Shown piece after piece: positions 1 through 8,904 of a stretch of DNA of 55,302 nt. The stretch lies in NCBI RefSeq assembly GCF_016900355.1, contig NZ_JACJKA010000026.1, forward strand, positions 1 to 55,302. The letters are read 5' to 3'. The DNA is from Bacteroides mediterraneensis. GTDB lineage: Bacteria > Bacteroidota > Bacteroidia > Bacteroidales > Bacteroidaceae. The number at the start of each line of letters is the position of its first letter. The stretch's first letter is position 1. The translations under genes and the position numbers were made by a program. Below the pieces are notes generated by a model. It saw nothing but the letters and a program-made list of their open reading frames with translations, was not told where the DNA came from and made no database searches.

Positions 1-112
<112 letters not shown>

Positions 113-120
113 TAGATAGA

Positions 121-153
121 GCCTCGAAGTAGAAATACTTCGGGGCTTTTTTT
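121..153 (+). terminator. rRNA operon terminator
   Basis: A GC-rich hairpin (gcctcgaagta / tacttcggggc, short loop) is followed by a run of seven T. It lies eight bases after the 5S gene and ends the rRNA transcript. Bases 154-350 beyond it hold nothing I can recognise. Confidence 0.85.
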
Positions 154-350
154 GTGCCCTGACGGGAACGGGAAACGGAAGGTTCCGAATGATGACCGAA
201 GGAGTCCTCGGGCGGTGTGCGTCTGTCACGGCGCTACTGCCATTTCCTTTGGCCTGTATGGTTGGTACACTCTCTTCCCTGTGGGGACGTCCGATAGCCT
301 TTAGAATGTGATTCTGTAGAATCTGAAGAGTGAAGGGGAAATAAGACATA

Positions 351-383
351 AAAAAACTCCGGACTTCACAGCCCAGAGTTTTT
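351..383 (-). terminator. Terminator after the nagA pair
   Basis: Read on the minus strand, an aactctgg / ccggagtt stem (one G-U pair) is followed by a T run. It sits about 30 bases after the stop of the second gene of the tandem nagA pair. Confidence 0.75.
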
Positions 384-410
384 ACGATTGATTTCTATAA
401 TATAATTAGG

Positions 411-1580
411 TTAGTGAATCATTGTATTCGTGTCTTCTACAATTTTTCCATAGGAGAATACGCATCTTACATTGATGTCTTTGTCCAAGATGACAATGTC
501 TGCATCTTTCCCTTTTTGTAGGGTACCTTTATAGGCTCCTATACCAATCAGGTTGGCTGGAGTTTCAGAAGCCATTCGTACGGCATCAGCCAAAGGTATA
601 GCAGCTTTTTTCACCATGGTTTGAACCAATGTTTCCATCGTGGCCAAACTTCCGGCTAAAGAGGAATGATCGGCCAGTTTGCATACACCATTTTCTATGA
701 TGTATCTTGGGTCATTGAGCGGTTCTCCTGTGTAGGCTGCATATTTCAGGGCATCGGTTACCAGGCAGGTTTGCTCTACCCCTTTCAATTTGTAGACCAG
801 TTTGAGAATCGTAGCTGGTAGGTGGATTCCATCGGCGATTACCTCTACACTCATTCCGTCGGTGAGGTACACACTTTCTACGGTGCCTTCGTATTTGTAT
901 TCACGGCGTTTGTGGAATCCCGGCATGGCATTATAGAAGTGAGCTGCATGAGTGAATCCGGCTTCGAAAGCTGCTTTGATTTCTGGATATTCTGCTTCGG
1001 TATGGGTGATTGCAGTCAGGATACCTTTTGAGGTAGTATATCTGGCAAAATCGTGGGCTCCTGGCAGTTCAGGACTGATGTCCCAGCGTTTGATGCATTG
1101 CGTACTTTCAAGTAACGGGATGTATTCTTCCGGATCAGGATCTTTCAGAAATTCTTCCCATTGTGTTCCTGCCATTTTCTTGTTCAAATAAGGACCTTCT
1201 ATGTGCATTCCTTGTATGGTGCTTCCTTCTTCTTTCATCAATTCCTCGCATGTGGTCACTGCACGTCGGATATTTTCGAAGCTGGTGGAAGAAAGAGTGG
1301 GAAAAATGGAAGTAGCTCCATGTTTCAAATGAGCCTGTGTGGCTTTCTGAAAAGCTTCGACAGTTCCTTCTGTGAAGTCGTGTCCGCCACCTCCATGTGC
1401 ATGCATGCTCACGAAGCCGGGCACGATGTACATACCTTTGGCATCGATGACGGTAGCACCGATGACAGCCAGGTCGCTGTTGGTGACTTCCAAAATTTTT
1501 CCGTCACTAATGAGTACGGAGCCATCTTTCATCCATCCTTGTGGAGTAAGAATATGGCCGTTTATAATTTGTGTCAGCAT
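411..1580 (-). CDS. nagA: N-acetylglucosamine-6-phosphate deacetylase, copy 1
   Basis: Removes the acetyl group from GlcNAc-6-phosphate, giving glucosamine-6-phosphate and acetate in cytoplasmic amino-sugar catabolism. The 389-residue protein has the amidohydrolase-fold landmarks of NagA in order: a HAHGGGGHD segment near residue 60, HIEGPY (metal-binding Glu), a THTEAE segment (His), AAHFYNAMPG (His) and VTDAL (catalytic Asp). It lies 23 bp downstream of a close paralogue in the same orientation and probably shares its transcript. Both proteins open with MLTQIIN, and the two genes are also alike at DNA level, so they look like a tandem duplication. Substrate is inferred from the family. Confidence 0.9.
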   Translation of the reverse strand: MLTQIINGHILTPQGWMKDGSVLISDGKILEVTNSDLAVIGATVIDAKGMYIVPGFVSMHAHGGGGHDFTEGTVEAFQKATQAHLKHGATSIFPTLSSTSFENIRRAVTTCEELMKEEGSTIQGMHIEGPYLNKKMAGTQWEEFLKDPDPEEYIPLLESTQCIKRWDISPELPGAHDFARYTTSKGILTAITHTEAEYPEIKAAFEAGFTHAAHFYNAMPGFHKRREYKYEGTVESVYLTDGMSVEVIADGIHLPATILKLVYKLKGVEQTCLVTDALKYAAYTGEPLNDPRYIIENGVCKLADHSSLAGSLATMETLVQTMVKKAAIPLADAVRMASETPANLIGIGAYKGTLQKGKDADIVILDKDINVRCVFSYGKIVEDTNTMIH

Positions 1581-1603
1581 AATTGTCGAATGTTTTTAAG
1601 TGG

Positions 1604-2770
1604 TTAAAAAAGTGTGTTGGTACCTTCTACCAGTTTTCCCATCGCCCATACGGCACGTACATTGAGGTCTCGGTCGAGGGCCATGATGTCGGCATCTTTT
1701 CCTCTTTCAAGGGTACCTTTCCGGTCAAGCACACCCATAATGCGGGCTGGAGTTTCAGAAGCCATTCTGACCGCATCTTCCAAAGGAATCTCTGCTTTTT
1801 GAACCATGGTACGAATCAGGCGGTCCATGGTGGCGATACTTCCAGCCAGTGCAGAACGGTCGGCCAGTTTGCAAACGCCATCTTCGATGATGACGCGCGG
1901 GTCGAAGGCTTCTTTACTGTCGCTTGCGGCACATGCCAATGCATCGGTGATTAACGCAGTCTTTTCTACTCCTTTAATTTTGTGTACCAGACGCAGAATG
2001 GTAGGTGGTACATGAATGCCGTCGGCAACTACTTCCACGGTCATGTCGTCCATCAGGTAAATACTTTCTACAGTACCTTCGTATTTGTATTCACGGCGCT
2101 TATGGAATCCCGGCATAGCGTTGTAGAAGTGAGTGGCATGTGTATAACCTGCCTGGAATGCGGTATAGATGTCTTCAAATTCAGCTTGTGTGTGACCTAC
2201 TGCAGCCAACACACCTTTTGATGTGATGTATTTACCAAACTGCATGGCACCCGGAAGTTCGGGAGCTGCATCCCAACGTTTGATGCAGTGGGTTTCTTCC
2301 AACAGTGGAATATATTCTTCCGGATCTGGATTCTTGATGTTTTCTGGCATCTGTCCGCCTGCCATTTTCATATTAAAATAATGTCCTTCCAGGTGAAGTC
2401 CGAGAACCGGGCTGTCTGGTTCACTCATTAATTTTTCCGTAGTAGCCGCTGCGGCACGGATCATCGGAATGGTAGAAGAAGAAAGGGTGGGGAAGATGCT
2501 GGTCGTTCCATGCTGCATGTGTGCCTTGACTGCAGTACGGAAAGCGTCTTCACTGCCTTCCATGAAATCGCGTCCGCCTCCTCCGTGCACATGGATTTCA
2601 ACTCCTCCTGGTACGATATACATACCTTTGGCGTCGATCAGTGTAGCACCTACGATAGCCAGATCGCAGTTGGTTACTTCCAGAATTTTGTTGTCTCTGA
2701 TTAGTACGGAACCGTCTTTCAGCCATCCTTGCGGGGTTAAAATACGGGCATTAATTATTTGAGTTAACAT
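1604..2770 (-). CDS. nagA: N-acetylglucosamine-6-phosphate deacetylase, copy 2 (divergent)
   Basis: A 388-residue amidohydrolase of the NagA family and the promoter-proximal member of the tandem pair. It keeps the HVHGGGGRD segment, the GHTQAE His, the ATHFYNAMPG His and the ITDAL Asp. The usual EGP of the metal-binding Glu motif is EGH here (HLEGHYF), while copy 1 keeps EGP. That change next to a metal ligand suggests the copies may differ in kinetics or substrate, for example other N-acyl amino sugars. The specialisation is inference; family membership is clear. Confidence 0.85.
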   Translation of the reverse strand: MLTQIINARILTPQGWLKDGSVLIRDNKILEVTNCDLAIVGATLIDAKGMYIVPGGVEIHVHGGGGRDFMEGSEDAFRTAVKAHMQHGTTSIFPTLSSSTIPMIRAAAATTEKLMSEPDSPVLGLHLEGHYFNMKMAGGQMPENIKNPDPEEYIPLLEETHCIKRWDAAPELPGAMQFGKYITSKGVLAAVGHTQAEFEDIYTAFQAGYTHATHFYNAMPGFHKRREYKYEGTVESIYLMDDMTVEVVADGIHVPPTILRLVHKIKGVEKTALITDALACAASDSKEAFDPRVIIEDGVCKLADRSALAGSIATMDRLIRTMVQKAEIPLEDAVRMASETPARIMGVLDRKGTLERGKDADIMALDRDLNVRAVWAMGKLVEGTNTLF

Positions 2771-2804
2771 ATTGAATAAGGTTTGATATCTTTGATATGT
2801 GCTG

Positions 2805-2812
2805 CAAATTTA
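2805..2812 (-). promoter_or_regulatory. Candidate -7 box for the nagA pair
   Basis: TAAATTTG on the minus strand matches the Bacteroidota -7 consensus TAnnTTTG, 35 bp upstream of the copy-2 start. No convincing -33 element is visible. The rest of the 341-bp divergent gap (2771-3111) is AT-rich and carries no gene. Confidence 0.45.
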
Positions 2813-3077
2813 ATTAATTTGCTAATAAATTGTATGGCGGATAATATATTTATTTATGATTTAAGGGTTAATTAAATTAAAAGTGCATCTGATTTTCCGT
2901 CGTGCAGTAAAAAATGAATGGATTTGCGTCCGTTTCCCTTTTGTCAGGCTGATTTATGCATTTATTTATACCTATTTTTAATATAGAGAAATGGAAACTC
3001 GAAAGTGCGAAGTATGTTAAACAAGCATTTTTAATAAATAAAAAGCGGAAAGATTAGATGAAATGAATTATTATTTG

Positions 3078-3085
3078 TATCTTTG
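3078..3085 (+). promoter_or_regulatory. Promoter -7 box for the DUF177-rpmF operon
   Basis: TATCTTTG fits TAnnTTTG exactly and predicts a start of transcription near 3092, about 20 nt before the TTG start codon at 3112. The -33 region is weak. Confidence 0.6.
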
Positions 3086-3111
3086 TCGCCCGATTTATAT
3101 GGTATTGCGAC

Positions 3112-3687
3112 TTGGGAAAACTTAGTACATACAAGATCGAATTAAAGAACATGACGGAAAACTCAGCTGATTATGAGTTCTCTTTGACCAATCAGTTCTT
3201 TACGGATATTGATGCTCCAGAAATCCACAAAGGAAAGTTGCAGGCGCAGCTGAACGTAAAAAAGACGATGGGGGTCTATGTCCTTACTTTCCATATCGAA
3301 GGTTCCGTAATTGTGCCTTGTGACCGTTGTCTGGATGACATGGAATTGTCGGTGGTGACAGACGATACCTTGAAGGTGAAATTAGGAGCTGCATTCTCGG
3401 ATGAGGAGGATATGGTAATTGTACCCGAGGAAGACGGTTATATTAATGTCGCGTGGTTTATGTACGAGTTTATCGCATTGAGTTTACCGATGAAGCATGT
3501 ACATGCTCCTGGACAGTGCAATAAAAGTATGATGGGAGCCTTGAACAAACATCTACGCACTTCGGCTGAGGAGGAAGGCGAGATGGATGATTTCCTCTTG
3601 GAGGAAGAAATGGATGAGGAATTGCCTGAATCCCGAGAAATAGATCCGAGATGGAACGAATTGAAGAAAATATTAGATAATAATTAA
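3112..3687 (+). CDS. DUF177 (YceD) family protein
   Basis: Member of the YceD/DUF177 family, which in many bacteria lies upstream of rpmF and is linked to 23S rRNA maturation and ribosome assembly. The 191-residue protein has the family's CDRCLDDM segment near residue 70 and an acidic C-terminal third. The start is taken as TTG at 3112, because the MGKLSTYK opening resembles what I recall of relatives, no ATG in frame lies upstream, and the predicted transcript starts only about 20 nt earlier. An ATG at 3099 is in another frame and stops after eight codons. The gap to rpmF is 16 bp, so one operon is expected. Confidence 0.85.
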   Translation: MGKLSTYKIELKNMTENSADYEFSLTNQFFTDIDAPEIHKGKLQAQLNVKKTMGVYVLTFHIEGSVIVPCDRCLDDMELSVVTDDTLKVKLGAAFSDEEDMVIVPEEDGYINVAWFMYEFIALSLPMKHVHAPGQCNKSMMGALNKHLRTSAEEEGEMDDFLLEEEMDEELPESREIDPRWNELKKILDNN

Positions 3688-3703
3688 ATAAAAGTTTAGA
3701 AAA

Positions 3704-3889
3704 ATGGCACATCCTAAAAGAAGACAATCAAAAACGAGAACTGCGAAGAGAAGAACTCATGACAAAGCAGTTGCTCCTACGTTGGCTATTTGCCCGAACT
3801 GCGGTGCATGGCATGTTTATCACACAGTATGTGGGGCTTGCGGTTATTACAGAGGTAAGCTGGCTATCGAAAAAGAAGCTGCTCTTTAA
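3704..3889 (+). CDS. rpmF: 50S ribosomal protein L32
   Basis: A 61-residue basic protein opening MAHPKRRQSKTRT with a zinc ribbon made of CPNC and CGAC. Length, order of motifs and the DUF177 gene upstream are all diagnostic for L32 of the large ribosomal subunit. The preserved cysteines make this the zinc-binding form. Confidence 0.97.
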   Translation: MAHPKRRQSKTRTAKRRTHDKAVAPTLAICPNCGAWHVYHTVCGACGYYRGKLAIEKEAAL

Positions 3890-3936
3890 TAACTTGACGC
3901 TTTGCTGAACATCTTTGCATGTTCCAGGAAAATTAA

Positions 3937-3972
3937 AGCCGGAGAGCCATTTCGGCTCCCCGGCTGTTTTTT
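3937..3972 (+). terminator. Terminator after rpmF
   Basis: A strong hairpin (agccggagagcc / ggctccccggct around the loop atttc) is followed by T7 and lies between rpmF and fabH. fabH must therefore rely on read-through or its own promoter. Confidence 0.85.
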
Positions 3973-3993
3973 TATAGGCCACGAAATTAAGAA

Positions 3994-4998
3994 ATGATGG
4001 AAAAAATAAATGCAGTAATTACCGGAGTCGGTGGGTATGTACCTGATTATGTATTGACAAACGAAGAATTGTCGAGAATGGTTGATACCAACGATGAGTG
4101 GATTATGACCCGTATCGGGGTAAAAGAAAGACGCATCCTGAACGAAGAAGGTTTGGGAACTTCATATATGGCTCGTAAAGCCGCTAAGCAGTTGATGCAG
4201 AAAACGGATTCAGATCCGGCTTCTATTGATTGTGTAATTGTAGCGACGACAACTCCTGACTATCATTTCCCTTCTACTGCTTCTATTCTTTGCGATAAAC
4301 TGGGATTGAAGAACGCATATGCGTTCGATTTGCAGGCTGCTTGCAGTGGTTTCTTGTTTGCGATGGAAACGGCTGCCAGCATGATTCAGTCAGGCCGTCA
4401 CAAGAAAATTATCATTGTGGGCGCAGATAAGATGTCTTCCATGGTGAACTATTCAGACCGTGCCACTTGTCCGATTTTCGGAGATGGTGCTGCGGCTTGT
4501 ATGGTGGAAGCTACTACAGAAGATTATGGTATTATCGATTCTATCTTACGTACGGATGGTAAAGGACTTCCGTTCCTGCATATGAAAGCAGGTGGTTCAG
4601 TTTGTCCTCCTTCTTATTTTACCATTGACAACAAGATGCATTATTTGTATCAGGAAGGTAGAACCGTGTTCAAATATGCAGTGTCAAACATGTCTGATGT
4701 AACCGCTCAGATTGCGGAAAAACATGGTTTGACCAAAGACAACATTGACTGGATTGTTCCCCATCAGGCAAATTTGCGTATCATTGATGCGGTTGCTTCT
4801 CGTTTGGAAGTTCCATTGGATAAGGTGATGATTAATATCCAGCGCTATGGTAATACCAGTGCAGGAACGTTGCCCCTTTGCCTTTGGGATTATGAAAAGC
4901 AGCTCAAGAAGGGCGACAACATTATCTTCACTGCGTTTGGTGCTGGATTCACTTGGGGTGCCAGCTACGTGAAGTGGGGTTATGATGGAAATAAATAA
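3994..4998 (+). CDS. fabH: Beta-ketoacyl-ACP synthase III
   Basis: Starts type II fatty-acid synthesis by condensing an acyl-CoA with malonyl-ACP. The 334-residue protein has the Cys-His-Asn triad of KAS III: Cys near residue 117 in QAACSGF, His in VPHQAN and Asn in YGNTSAGT. It starts with two consecutive Met codons, so translation could begin at 3994 or 3997. It lies between rpmF and era, a common Bacteroidota order without plsX in between. Primer choice (acetyl or branched acyl-CoA) cannot be read from the sequence. Confidence 0.95.
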   Translation: MMEKINAVITGVGGYVPDYVLTNEELSRMVDTNDEWIMTRIGVKERRILNEEGLGTSYMARKAAKQLMQKTDSDPASIDCVIVATTTPDYHFPSTASILCDKLGLKNAYAFDLQAACSGFLFAMETAASMIQSGRHKKIIIVGADKMSSMVNYSDRATCPIFGDGAAACMVEATTEDYGIIDSILRTDGKGLPFLHMKAGGSVCPPSYFTIDNKMHYLYQEGRTVFKYAVSNMSDVTAQIAEKHGLTKDNIDWIVPHQANLRIIDAVASRLEVPLDKVMINIQRYGNTSAGTLPLCLWDYEKQLKKGDNIIFTAFGAGFTWGASYVKWGYDGNK

Positions 4999-5020
4999 AC
5001 AAAGAATTAACACTACAGAT

Positions 5021-5051
5021 AAAAAACGCATCCCAATCGATGCGTTTTTTT
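5021..5051 (+). terminator. Terminator between fabH and era
   Basis: A 12-bp perfect stem (aaaaaacgcatc / gatgcgtttttt) with a 6-nt loop. The A-rich and T-rich arms could allow termination in either direction. It ends 23 bases before the era ATG, so era probably depends on read-through or on a promoter I cannot see. Confidence 0.75.
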
Positions 5052-5073
5052 GTCTGTGAACGAATATTTACTT

Positions 5074-5955
5074 ATGCACAAAGCCGGATTTGTGAATATT
5101 GTGGGTAATCCGAATGTCGGAAAATCCACTTTGATGAACTTGCTGGTGGGGGAACGTATCTCCATCACGACTTTCAAGGCTCAGACAACGCGTCACCGTA
5201 TTATGGGAATTCTCAATACGGACGACATGCAGATTGTCTTCTCTGATACTCCGGGTGTATTGAAGCCCAATTACAAGCTTCAGGAGTCTATGCTGAACTT
5301 TTCGGAATCAGCGTTGGTGGATGCGGATGTGTTACTGTATGTCACCGATACAATTGAGAAACCCGATAAGAATGCGGAGTTCATGGAAAAGGTACGTGCT
5401 TTGAAAGTACCTGTTTTGTTGCTGATAAATAAAATTGACCTGACGAATCAGGAGAATTTGGTCAAGCTGGTGGATGAGTGGCACGAGATGTTGCCGCAAG
5501 CGGAAATTATCCCGATTTCGGCTATGGCAAAATTTAATGTCGATGTGGTGATGAAACGTATCAAGGAACTGCTGCCCGACTCTCCTCCTTATTTTGGAAA
5601 AGACCAGTGGACGGATAAGCCAGCCCGTTTCTTTGTGACGGAGATTATCCGCGAGAAAATTCTGCTGTATTACGACAAGGAGATTCCTTACTCCGTAGAA
5701 GTGGTGGTAGAACAGTTCAAGGAAGATGCCAAGAGTATCCATATCAATGCCGTGATTTATGTGGAACGTGAATCGCAGAAAGGCATTATCATCGGGCGTC
5801 AGGGAAAAGCCTTGAAAAAGGTGGCTACCGAGGCTCGTAAAACGTTGGAGCATTTCTTCCAGAAATCCATTTATCTGGAAACCTTTGTCAAGGTAGATAA
5901 GGACTGGAGAAGTTCGGATAAGGAATTGAAGAATTTTGGTTATCAATTGGATTAA
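5074..5955 (+). CDS. era: GTPase Era
   Basis: Essential GTPase that binds the 3' end of 16S rRNA during 30S maturation. The 293-residue protein has G1 (GNPNVGKST), G3 (DTPG), G4 (NKID) and a C-terminal KH domain with GRQGKALKK. The start is set at ATG 5074 (MHKAGFVNIV). An in-frame TTG at 5050 would put the first codon inside the T run of the preceding terminator, which is unlikely. The gene for another ribosome-assembly GTPase, der, follows after 33 bp. Confidence 0.95.
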   Translation: MHKAGFVNIVGNPNVGKSTLMNLLVGERISITTFKAQTTRHRIMGILNTDDMQIVFSDTPGVLKPNYKLQESMLNFSESALVDADVLLYVTDTIEKPDKNAEFMEKVRALKVPVLLLINKIDLTNQENLVKLVDEWHEMLPQAEIIPISAMAKFNVDVVMKRIKELLPDSPPYFGKDQWTDKPARFFVTEIIREKILLYYDKEIPYSVEVVVEQFKEDAKSIHINAVIYVERESQKGIIIGRQGKALKKVATEARKTLEHFFQKSIYLETFVKVDKDWRSSDKELKNFGYQLD

Positions 5956-5988
5956 TATCGGCTGCGAAGCCGTAAATGAAAGATAATT

Positions 5989-7302
5989 ATGGGAAATTTA
6001 GTTGCGATTGTAGGACGTCCCAATGTGGGAAAGTCGACACTGTTTAACCGTCTGACCAAGACACGTCAGGCGATTGTGAATGAACAGGCCGGTACAACCC
6101 GCGACCGACAGTATGGAAAGTCGGAATGGCTGGGAAAGGAATTCTCAGTGGTAGATACCGGTGGATGGGTGGTAAACTCGGATGATGTGTTCGAGGAAGA
6201 AATCCGCAAGCAGGTGATGCTGGCCATTGAGGAAGCAGATGTCATTCTGTTTGTAGTGGATGTGATGAACGGGGTCACTGACCTGGATATGGAAGTGGCA
6301 GAAATCTTGCGCCGTTCAAAGACACCGGTACTGCTGGTAGCTAACAAGACGGATAACAACGACTTGCAATACAATGCGGCCGAGTTTTATTCGTTGGGAT
6401 TGGGAGATCCTTACTGTGTTTCGGCTTTGAGTGGAAGTGGAACAGGTGATTTGCTGGATTTGGTGTTGAGCAAGTTTAAAAAAGAAACACCGGAGATTCT
6501 GGATGAAGATATTCCTCGCTTTGCAGTGGTAGGGCGTCCGAATGCCGGAAAATCATCTATCATCAATGCGTTTATCGGAGAAGACCGGAACATAGTAACG
6601 GAGATTGCAGGTACTACACGCGATTCTATCTATACGCGTTACAACAAATTTGGATTCGATTTCTATTTGGTGGATACGGCAGGTATCCGTAAGAAGAATA
6701 AGGTGAGCGAGGATCTGGAATATTATTCAGTGATTCGTTCTATCCGTTCCATTGAGAATTCGGATGTATGTATCCTGATGCTGGATGCTACTCGTGGTAT
6801 TGAAGGACAGGATTTGAATATCTTCTCACTGGTGCAGCGCAACCAGAAAGGATTGGTAGTAGTGGTCAACAAGTGGGACTTGATTGAAGAAAAGACAGCC
6901 AAGGTGATGAAGGGATACGAAGATGCTATCCGTAACCGTCTGGCTCCTTTTACAGACTTCCCGATAATCTTTACTTCTGCACTGACCAAACAGCGTATCT
7001 TGAAGGTGCTGGAAGCTGCGAAGGAAGTCTATCAGGCCCGTACGAGCCGTATTCCGACAGCACGTTTGAACGAAGAACTGCTTCCTTTGATTGAAGCTTA
7101 TCCACCTCCTTCAAATAAGGGAAAATATATCAAGATTAAGTATATTACCCAGCTGCCCAATACACAGGTTCCGTCGTTTGTGTTCTTTGCCAATCTGCCT
7201 CAGTATGTGAAAGAACCTTATCGCCGTTTCCTGGAAAACAAGATTCGTGAACGGTGGAAATTGTCGGGAACTCCGATTAATATCTTCATCCGTCAGAAAT
7301 AA
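5989..7302 (+). CDS. der: GTPase Der (EngA)
   Basis: A double-GTPase involved in 50S subunit assembly. Its 437 residues hold two G domains in tandem: the first with [13 protein letters not shown] and NKTD, the second with [13 protein letters not shown] and NKWD, followed by the KH-like C-terminal domain. Length is normal. It follows era on the same strand and is closed by a hairpin terminator. Confidence 0.96.
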   Translation: MGNLVAIVGRPNVGKSTLFNRLTKTRQAIVNEQAGTTRDRQYGKSEWLGKEFSVVDTGGWVVNSDDVFEEEIRKQVMLAIEEADVILFVVDVMNGVTDLDMEVAEILRRSKTPVLLVANKTDNNDLQYNAAEFYSLGLGDPYCVSALSGSGTGDLLDLVLSKFKKETPEILDEDIPRFAVVGRPNAGKSSIINAFIGEDRNIVTEIAGTTRDSIYTRYNKFGFDFYLVDTAGIRKKNKVSEDLEYYSVIRSIRSIENSDVCILMLDATRGIEGQDLNIFSLVQRNQKGLVVVVNKWDLIEEKTAKVMKGYEDAIRNRLAPFTDFPIIFTSALTKQRILKVLEAAKEVYQARTSRIPTARLNEELLPLIEAYPPPSNKGKYIKIKYITQLPNTQVPSFVFFANLPQYVKEPYRRFLENKIRERWKLSGTPINIFIRQK

Positions 7303-7319
7303 GTGAAGAAATATAGTTC

Positions 7320-7366
7320 AAAGTTCCTTGTTGCTCTCAAAGTAGGAGCAATGAGGAACTTTTTTC
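7320..7366 (+). terminator. Terminator after der
   Basis: A 17-bp stem (aaagttccttgttgctc / gagcaatgaggaacttt, two G-U pairs) followed by Ts. It separates the der operon from the tRNA-Leu promoter. Confidence 0.85.
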
Positions 7367-7385
7367 ATAAAAAATGTCTATTTAC

Positions 7386-7416
7386 TTGCGGGTTCGGAAA
7401 AATGTGTTTACCTTTG
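7386..7416 (+). promoter_or_regulatory. Promoter of tRNA-Leu
   Basis: TTG (7386-7388), a 20-bp spacer and TACCTTTG (7409-7416) match the Bacteroidota -33/-7 pattern. The predicted transcript starts about 15 nt before the tRNA. Confidence 0.7.
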
Positions 7417-7438
7417 CACACGCAAAACAAAAACAAAT

Positions 7439-7522
7439 GCCCAGATGGCGGAATCGGTAGACGCGCTGGTCTCAAACACCAGTGGAGTAACATCCATCCC
7501 GGTTCGACCCCGGGTCTGGGTA
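7439..7522 (+). tRNA. tRNA-Leu (anticodon CAA)
   Basis: An 84-nt class II tRNA. The acceptor arm is GCCCAGA / TCTGGGT, the anticodon stem is ctggt / accag with loop CTCAAAC (anticodon CAA at 7473-7475, reading UUG), a long variable arm follows, and the T arm is CCGG-TTCGACC-CCGG. The discriminator base is A and CCA is not encoded. The last 13 bases are part of the attachment core of the neighbouring integrated element, whose insertion rebuilds the 3' end exactly and keeps the tRNA functional. Confidence 0.95.
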
Positions 7523-7523
7523 C
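7510..7523 (+). repeat. attL core of the integrated element (14 bp)
   Basis: ccgggtctgggtac covers the last 13 bases of tRNA-Leu plus one base. The identical 14-mer recurs in direct orientation at 20174-20187, next to the integrase gene. Confidence 0.85.
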
Positions 7524-7528
7524 TTAGA

Positions 7529-7563
7529 AAGGCTGATAATCGACTGATTATCAGCCTTATTCG
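7529..7563 (+). terminator. Element-borne terminator behind tRNA-Leu
   Basis: A perfect 13-bp stem (aaggctgataatc / gattatcagcctt, loop gact) lies six bases after attL and is followed by a T-rich stretch. It can replace the tRNA's own terminator, which now lies beyond attR. Confidence 0.7.
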
Positions 7564-7573
7564 TTTTATCGGG

Positions 7574-7620
7574 GCGTACTAAAAGCGTACTTCTTGACGA
7601 AAACAAAGGAAACGTGTACT
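7574..7620. promoter_or_regulatory. Candidate integrase arm sites, left end
   Basis: Three copies of GYGTACT stand at 7574, 7585 and 7614. The first two are joined by AAAA to give gcgtactaaaagcgtact. Nearly the same 18-mer occurs at 20042-20059 by the other end. Motifs shared by both ends of an integrase-dependent element are expected for arm-type binding sites; binding itself is inference. Confidence 0.5.
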
Positions 7621-7722
7621 TTCGTGGTTTTGGCACTCCTTATTTATGTTTTCTTAACGAAGATGCTGCATATTTCTTCCTTTCTCCTGCTTTTGTTTGC
7701 GCTGAAAACGGTATTCAAGCCT

Positions 7723-7730
7723 TATCTTTG
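7723..7730 (+). promoter_or_regulatory. Promoter -7 box for the first element gene
   Basis: TATCTTTG, with TTTG at 7696-7699 as a possible -33 element at a slightly long 23-bp spacing. It lies 25 bp before the ATG at 7756. Confidence 0.55.
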
Positions 7731-7755
7731 CGACCTGAACCGATTTTAATGCACA

Positions 7756-8670
7756 ATGAGTATGGAAGATATAAGAGAAGCCAATTTCAGAAAGATACAA
7801 CAGATACTTGACCGATGCGTTGCGCATGAATATGGGATGAAAACCAGTGCGCTTGCCCTAAAACGCGAATACTTGACGGAAGAACAAATGAAAAACCACA
7901 TCCGGCAGGAGATATTCAATGCTACAGACTACATTGTATCCTTATGCCAAAAGAACCGGGCTTTGCACAATATCCGCTTCGACATTCAGATGCCCGATTT
8001 CCTATGGGAAAGCGGATTCTTTGAAAACCTATCCTTTGACGGACGGAAAAAGTACATATCCTTCCAATGCTCCTCTTTCAATATAGATGAATACCTGCAA
8101 TCACCGACCTGTTACGATGAACAGCTTCCGTTCTTTTCCTCCATTGTGCGCTTTGCCGTGCAAACCCAATATTTGGAATACCTCCAACAATTAGAAAACA
8201 AGTATGCCGTAACATCCGTACTTTCAACCGAGCAGGAAGGGGAGCCTAAGGAAGAAGTACAGGCACAATCCGAGCCAACCAAAATTGTAGGGAAATCCAA
8301 TCCTTTCAAATCTGTCCTCACTCCGAAACAAATCAAACTGCTGGTTGAATGTATCAACGAAGCGCACATATTCACCACGACCGTTACTCAGAAAATCCTT
8401 TCGGACTTCTTCGCCTGCAAGCTGAACGGGGTATTGAAGTCCAACAACAACCGCCTGCTGGCTTATCTGATGATGCAGCTTAGCTGCTACAATTACATCG
8501 CTTACGAGTGGCAGTCCGTCATTGCCAACAACAAGTTGGTACTTGCCAAGATAAAGGACAAGCACCTCACCCGCAGCGACTTGTCGAGCGCGACAGACAA
8601 CGTGAAGTGCATCTACCCGAAAGGATACGAAATCATAGACAAGTACATCAAGCAACTGAAAAAAGGTTGA
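7756..8670 (+). CDS. Unknown element-encoded protein
   Basis: I do not recognise a named family in this 304-residue protein. It has no signal peptide or membrane segment. The N-terminal half (to about 150) is rich in aromatic residues and may be helical. A charged linker near 165-195 (EQEGEPKEEVQAQSEP) leads to a C-terminal domain that begins LTPKQIKLLVECINEA. The two-part layout, a linker then a compact helical domain, recalls Bacteroides element regulators such as RteC, but only in outline. It is the first gene after attL with its own promoter, ahead of the replication and mobilization genes, so a regulatory role is possible but not shown. Confidence 0.75.
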   Translation: MSMEDIREANFRKIQQILDRCVAHEYGMKTSALALKREYLTEEQMKNHIRQEIFNATDYIVSLCQKNRALHNIRFDIQMPDFLWESGFFENLSFDGRKKYISFQCSSFNIDEYLQSPTCYDEQLPFFSSIVRFAVQTQYLEYLQQLENKYAVTSVLSTEQEGEPKEEVQAQSEPTKIVGKSNPFKSVLTPKQIKLLVECINEAHIFTTTVTQKILSDFFACKLNGVLKSNNNRLLAYLMMQLSCYNYIAYEWQSVIANNKLVLAKIKDKHLTRSDLSSATDNVKCIYPKGYEIIDKYIKQLKKG

Positions 8671-8722
8671 GCATAGTCTGAGCGGTCAAACAAAGCTCAA
8701 TTAGTCTTCATTTTCAAGCCCT

Positions 8723-8730
8723 TAACTTTG
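8723..8730 (+). promoter_or_regulatory. Promoter -7 box for the HTH-ATPase genes
   Basis: TAACTTTG matches TAnnTTTG. It predicts a leader of about 165 nt before the HTH gene, which contains the inverted repeat at 8787-8812. No clear -33 element. Confidence 0.45.
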
Positions 8731-8786
8731 CCCCCCGTTAACAAAACGATGCGGCATGTCTGCATAGGTCAAAACAGAAAATATTT

Positions 8787-8812
8787 CACGTGAGTTACCC
8801 GTAACTTATGTG
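8787..8812. promoter_or_regulatory. Inverted repeat in the leader of the HTH gene
   Basis: Two 12-bp arms (cacgtgagttac / gtaacttatgtg, two mismatches) are separated by cc. A second short palindrome, ggtgcgcacc, lies at 8862-8871. Either could be an operator for the HTH protein just downstream, or an RNA structure in its leader. Confidence 0.4.
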
Positions 8813-8904
8813 TCGATGTTTTGGAAGATGCCGATTTTTGCCCCATCAAAAAAGAAACGAGGGTGCGCACCTTCATATTGTATCACCGAAAAGTTAAAGA
8901 CAGT

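Noticed and set aside
154..350. Possible small RNA between the 5S terminator and nagA
   Set aside because: No promoter box or stable hairpin with a T run on the plus strand; nothing to support a gene.
7303..7527. Open frame of 74 codons running through tRNA-Leu
   Set aside because: It overlaps the der terminator, the tRNA promoter and the whole tRNA; no protein-like composition.
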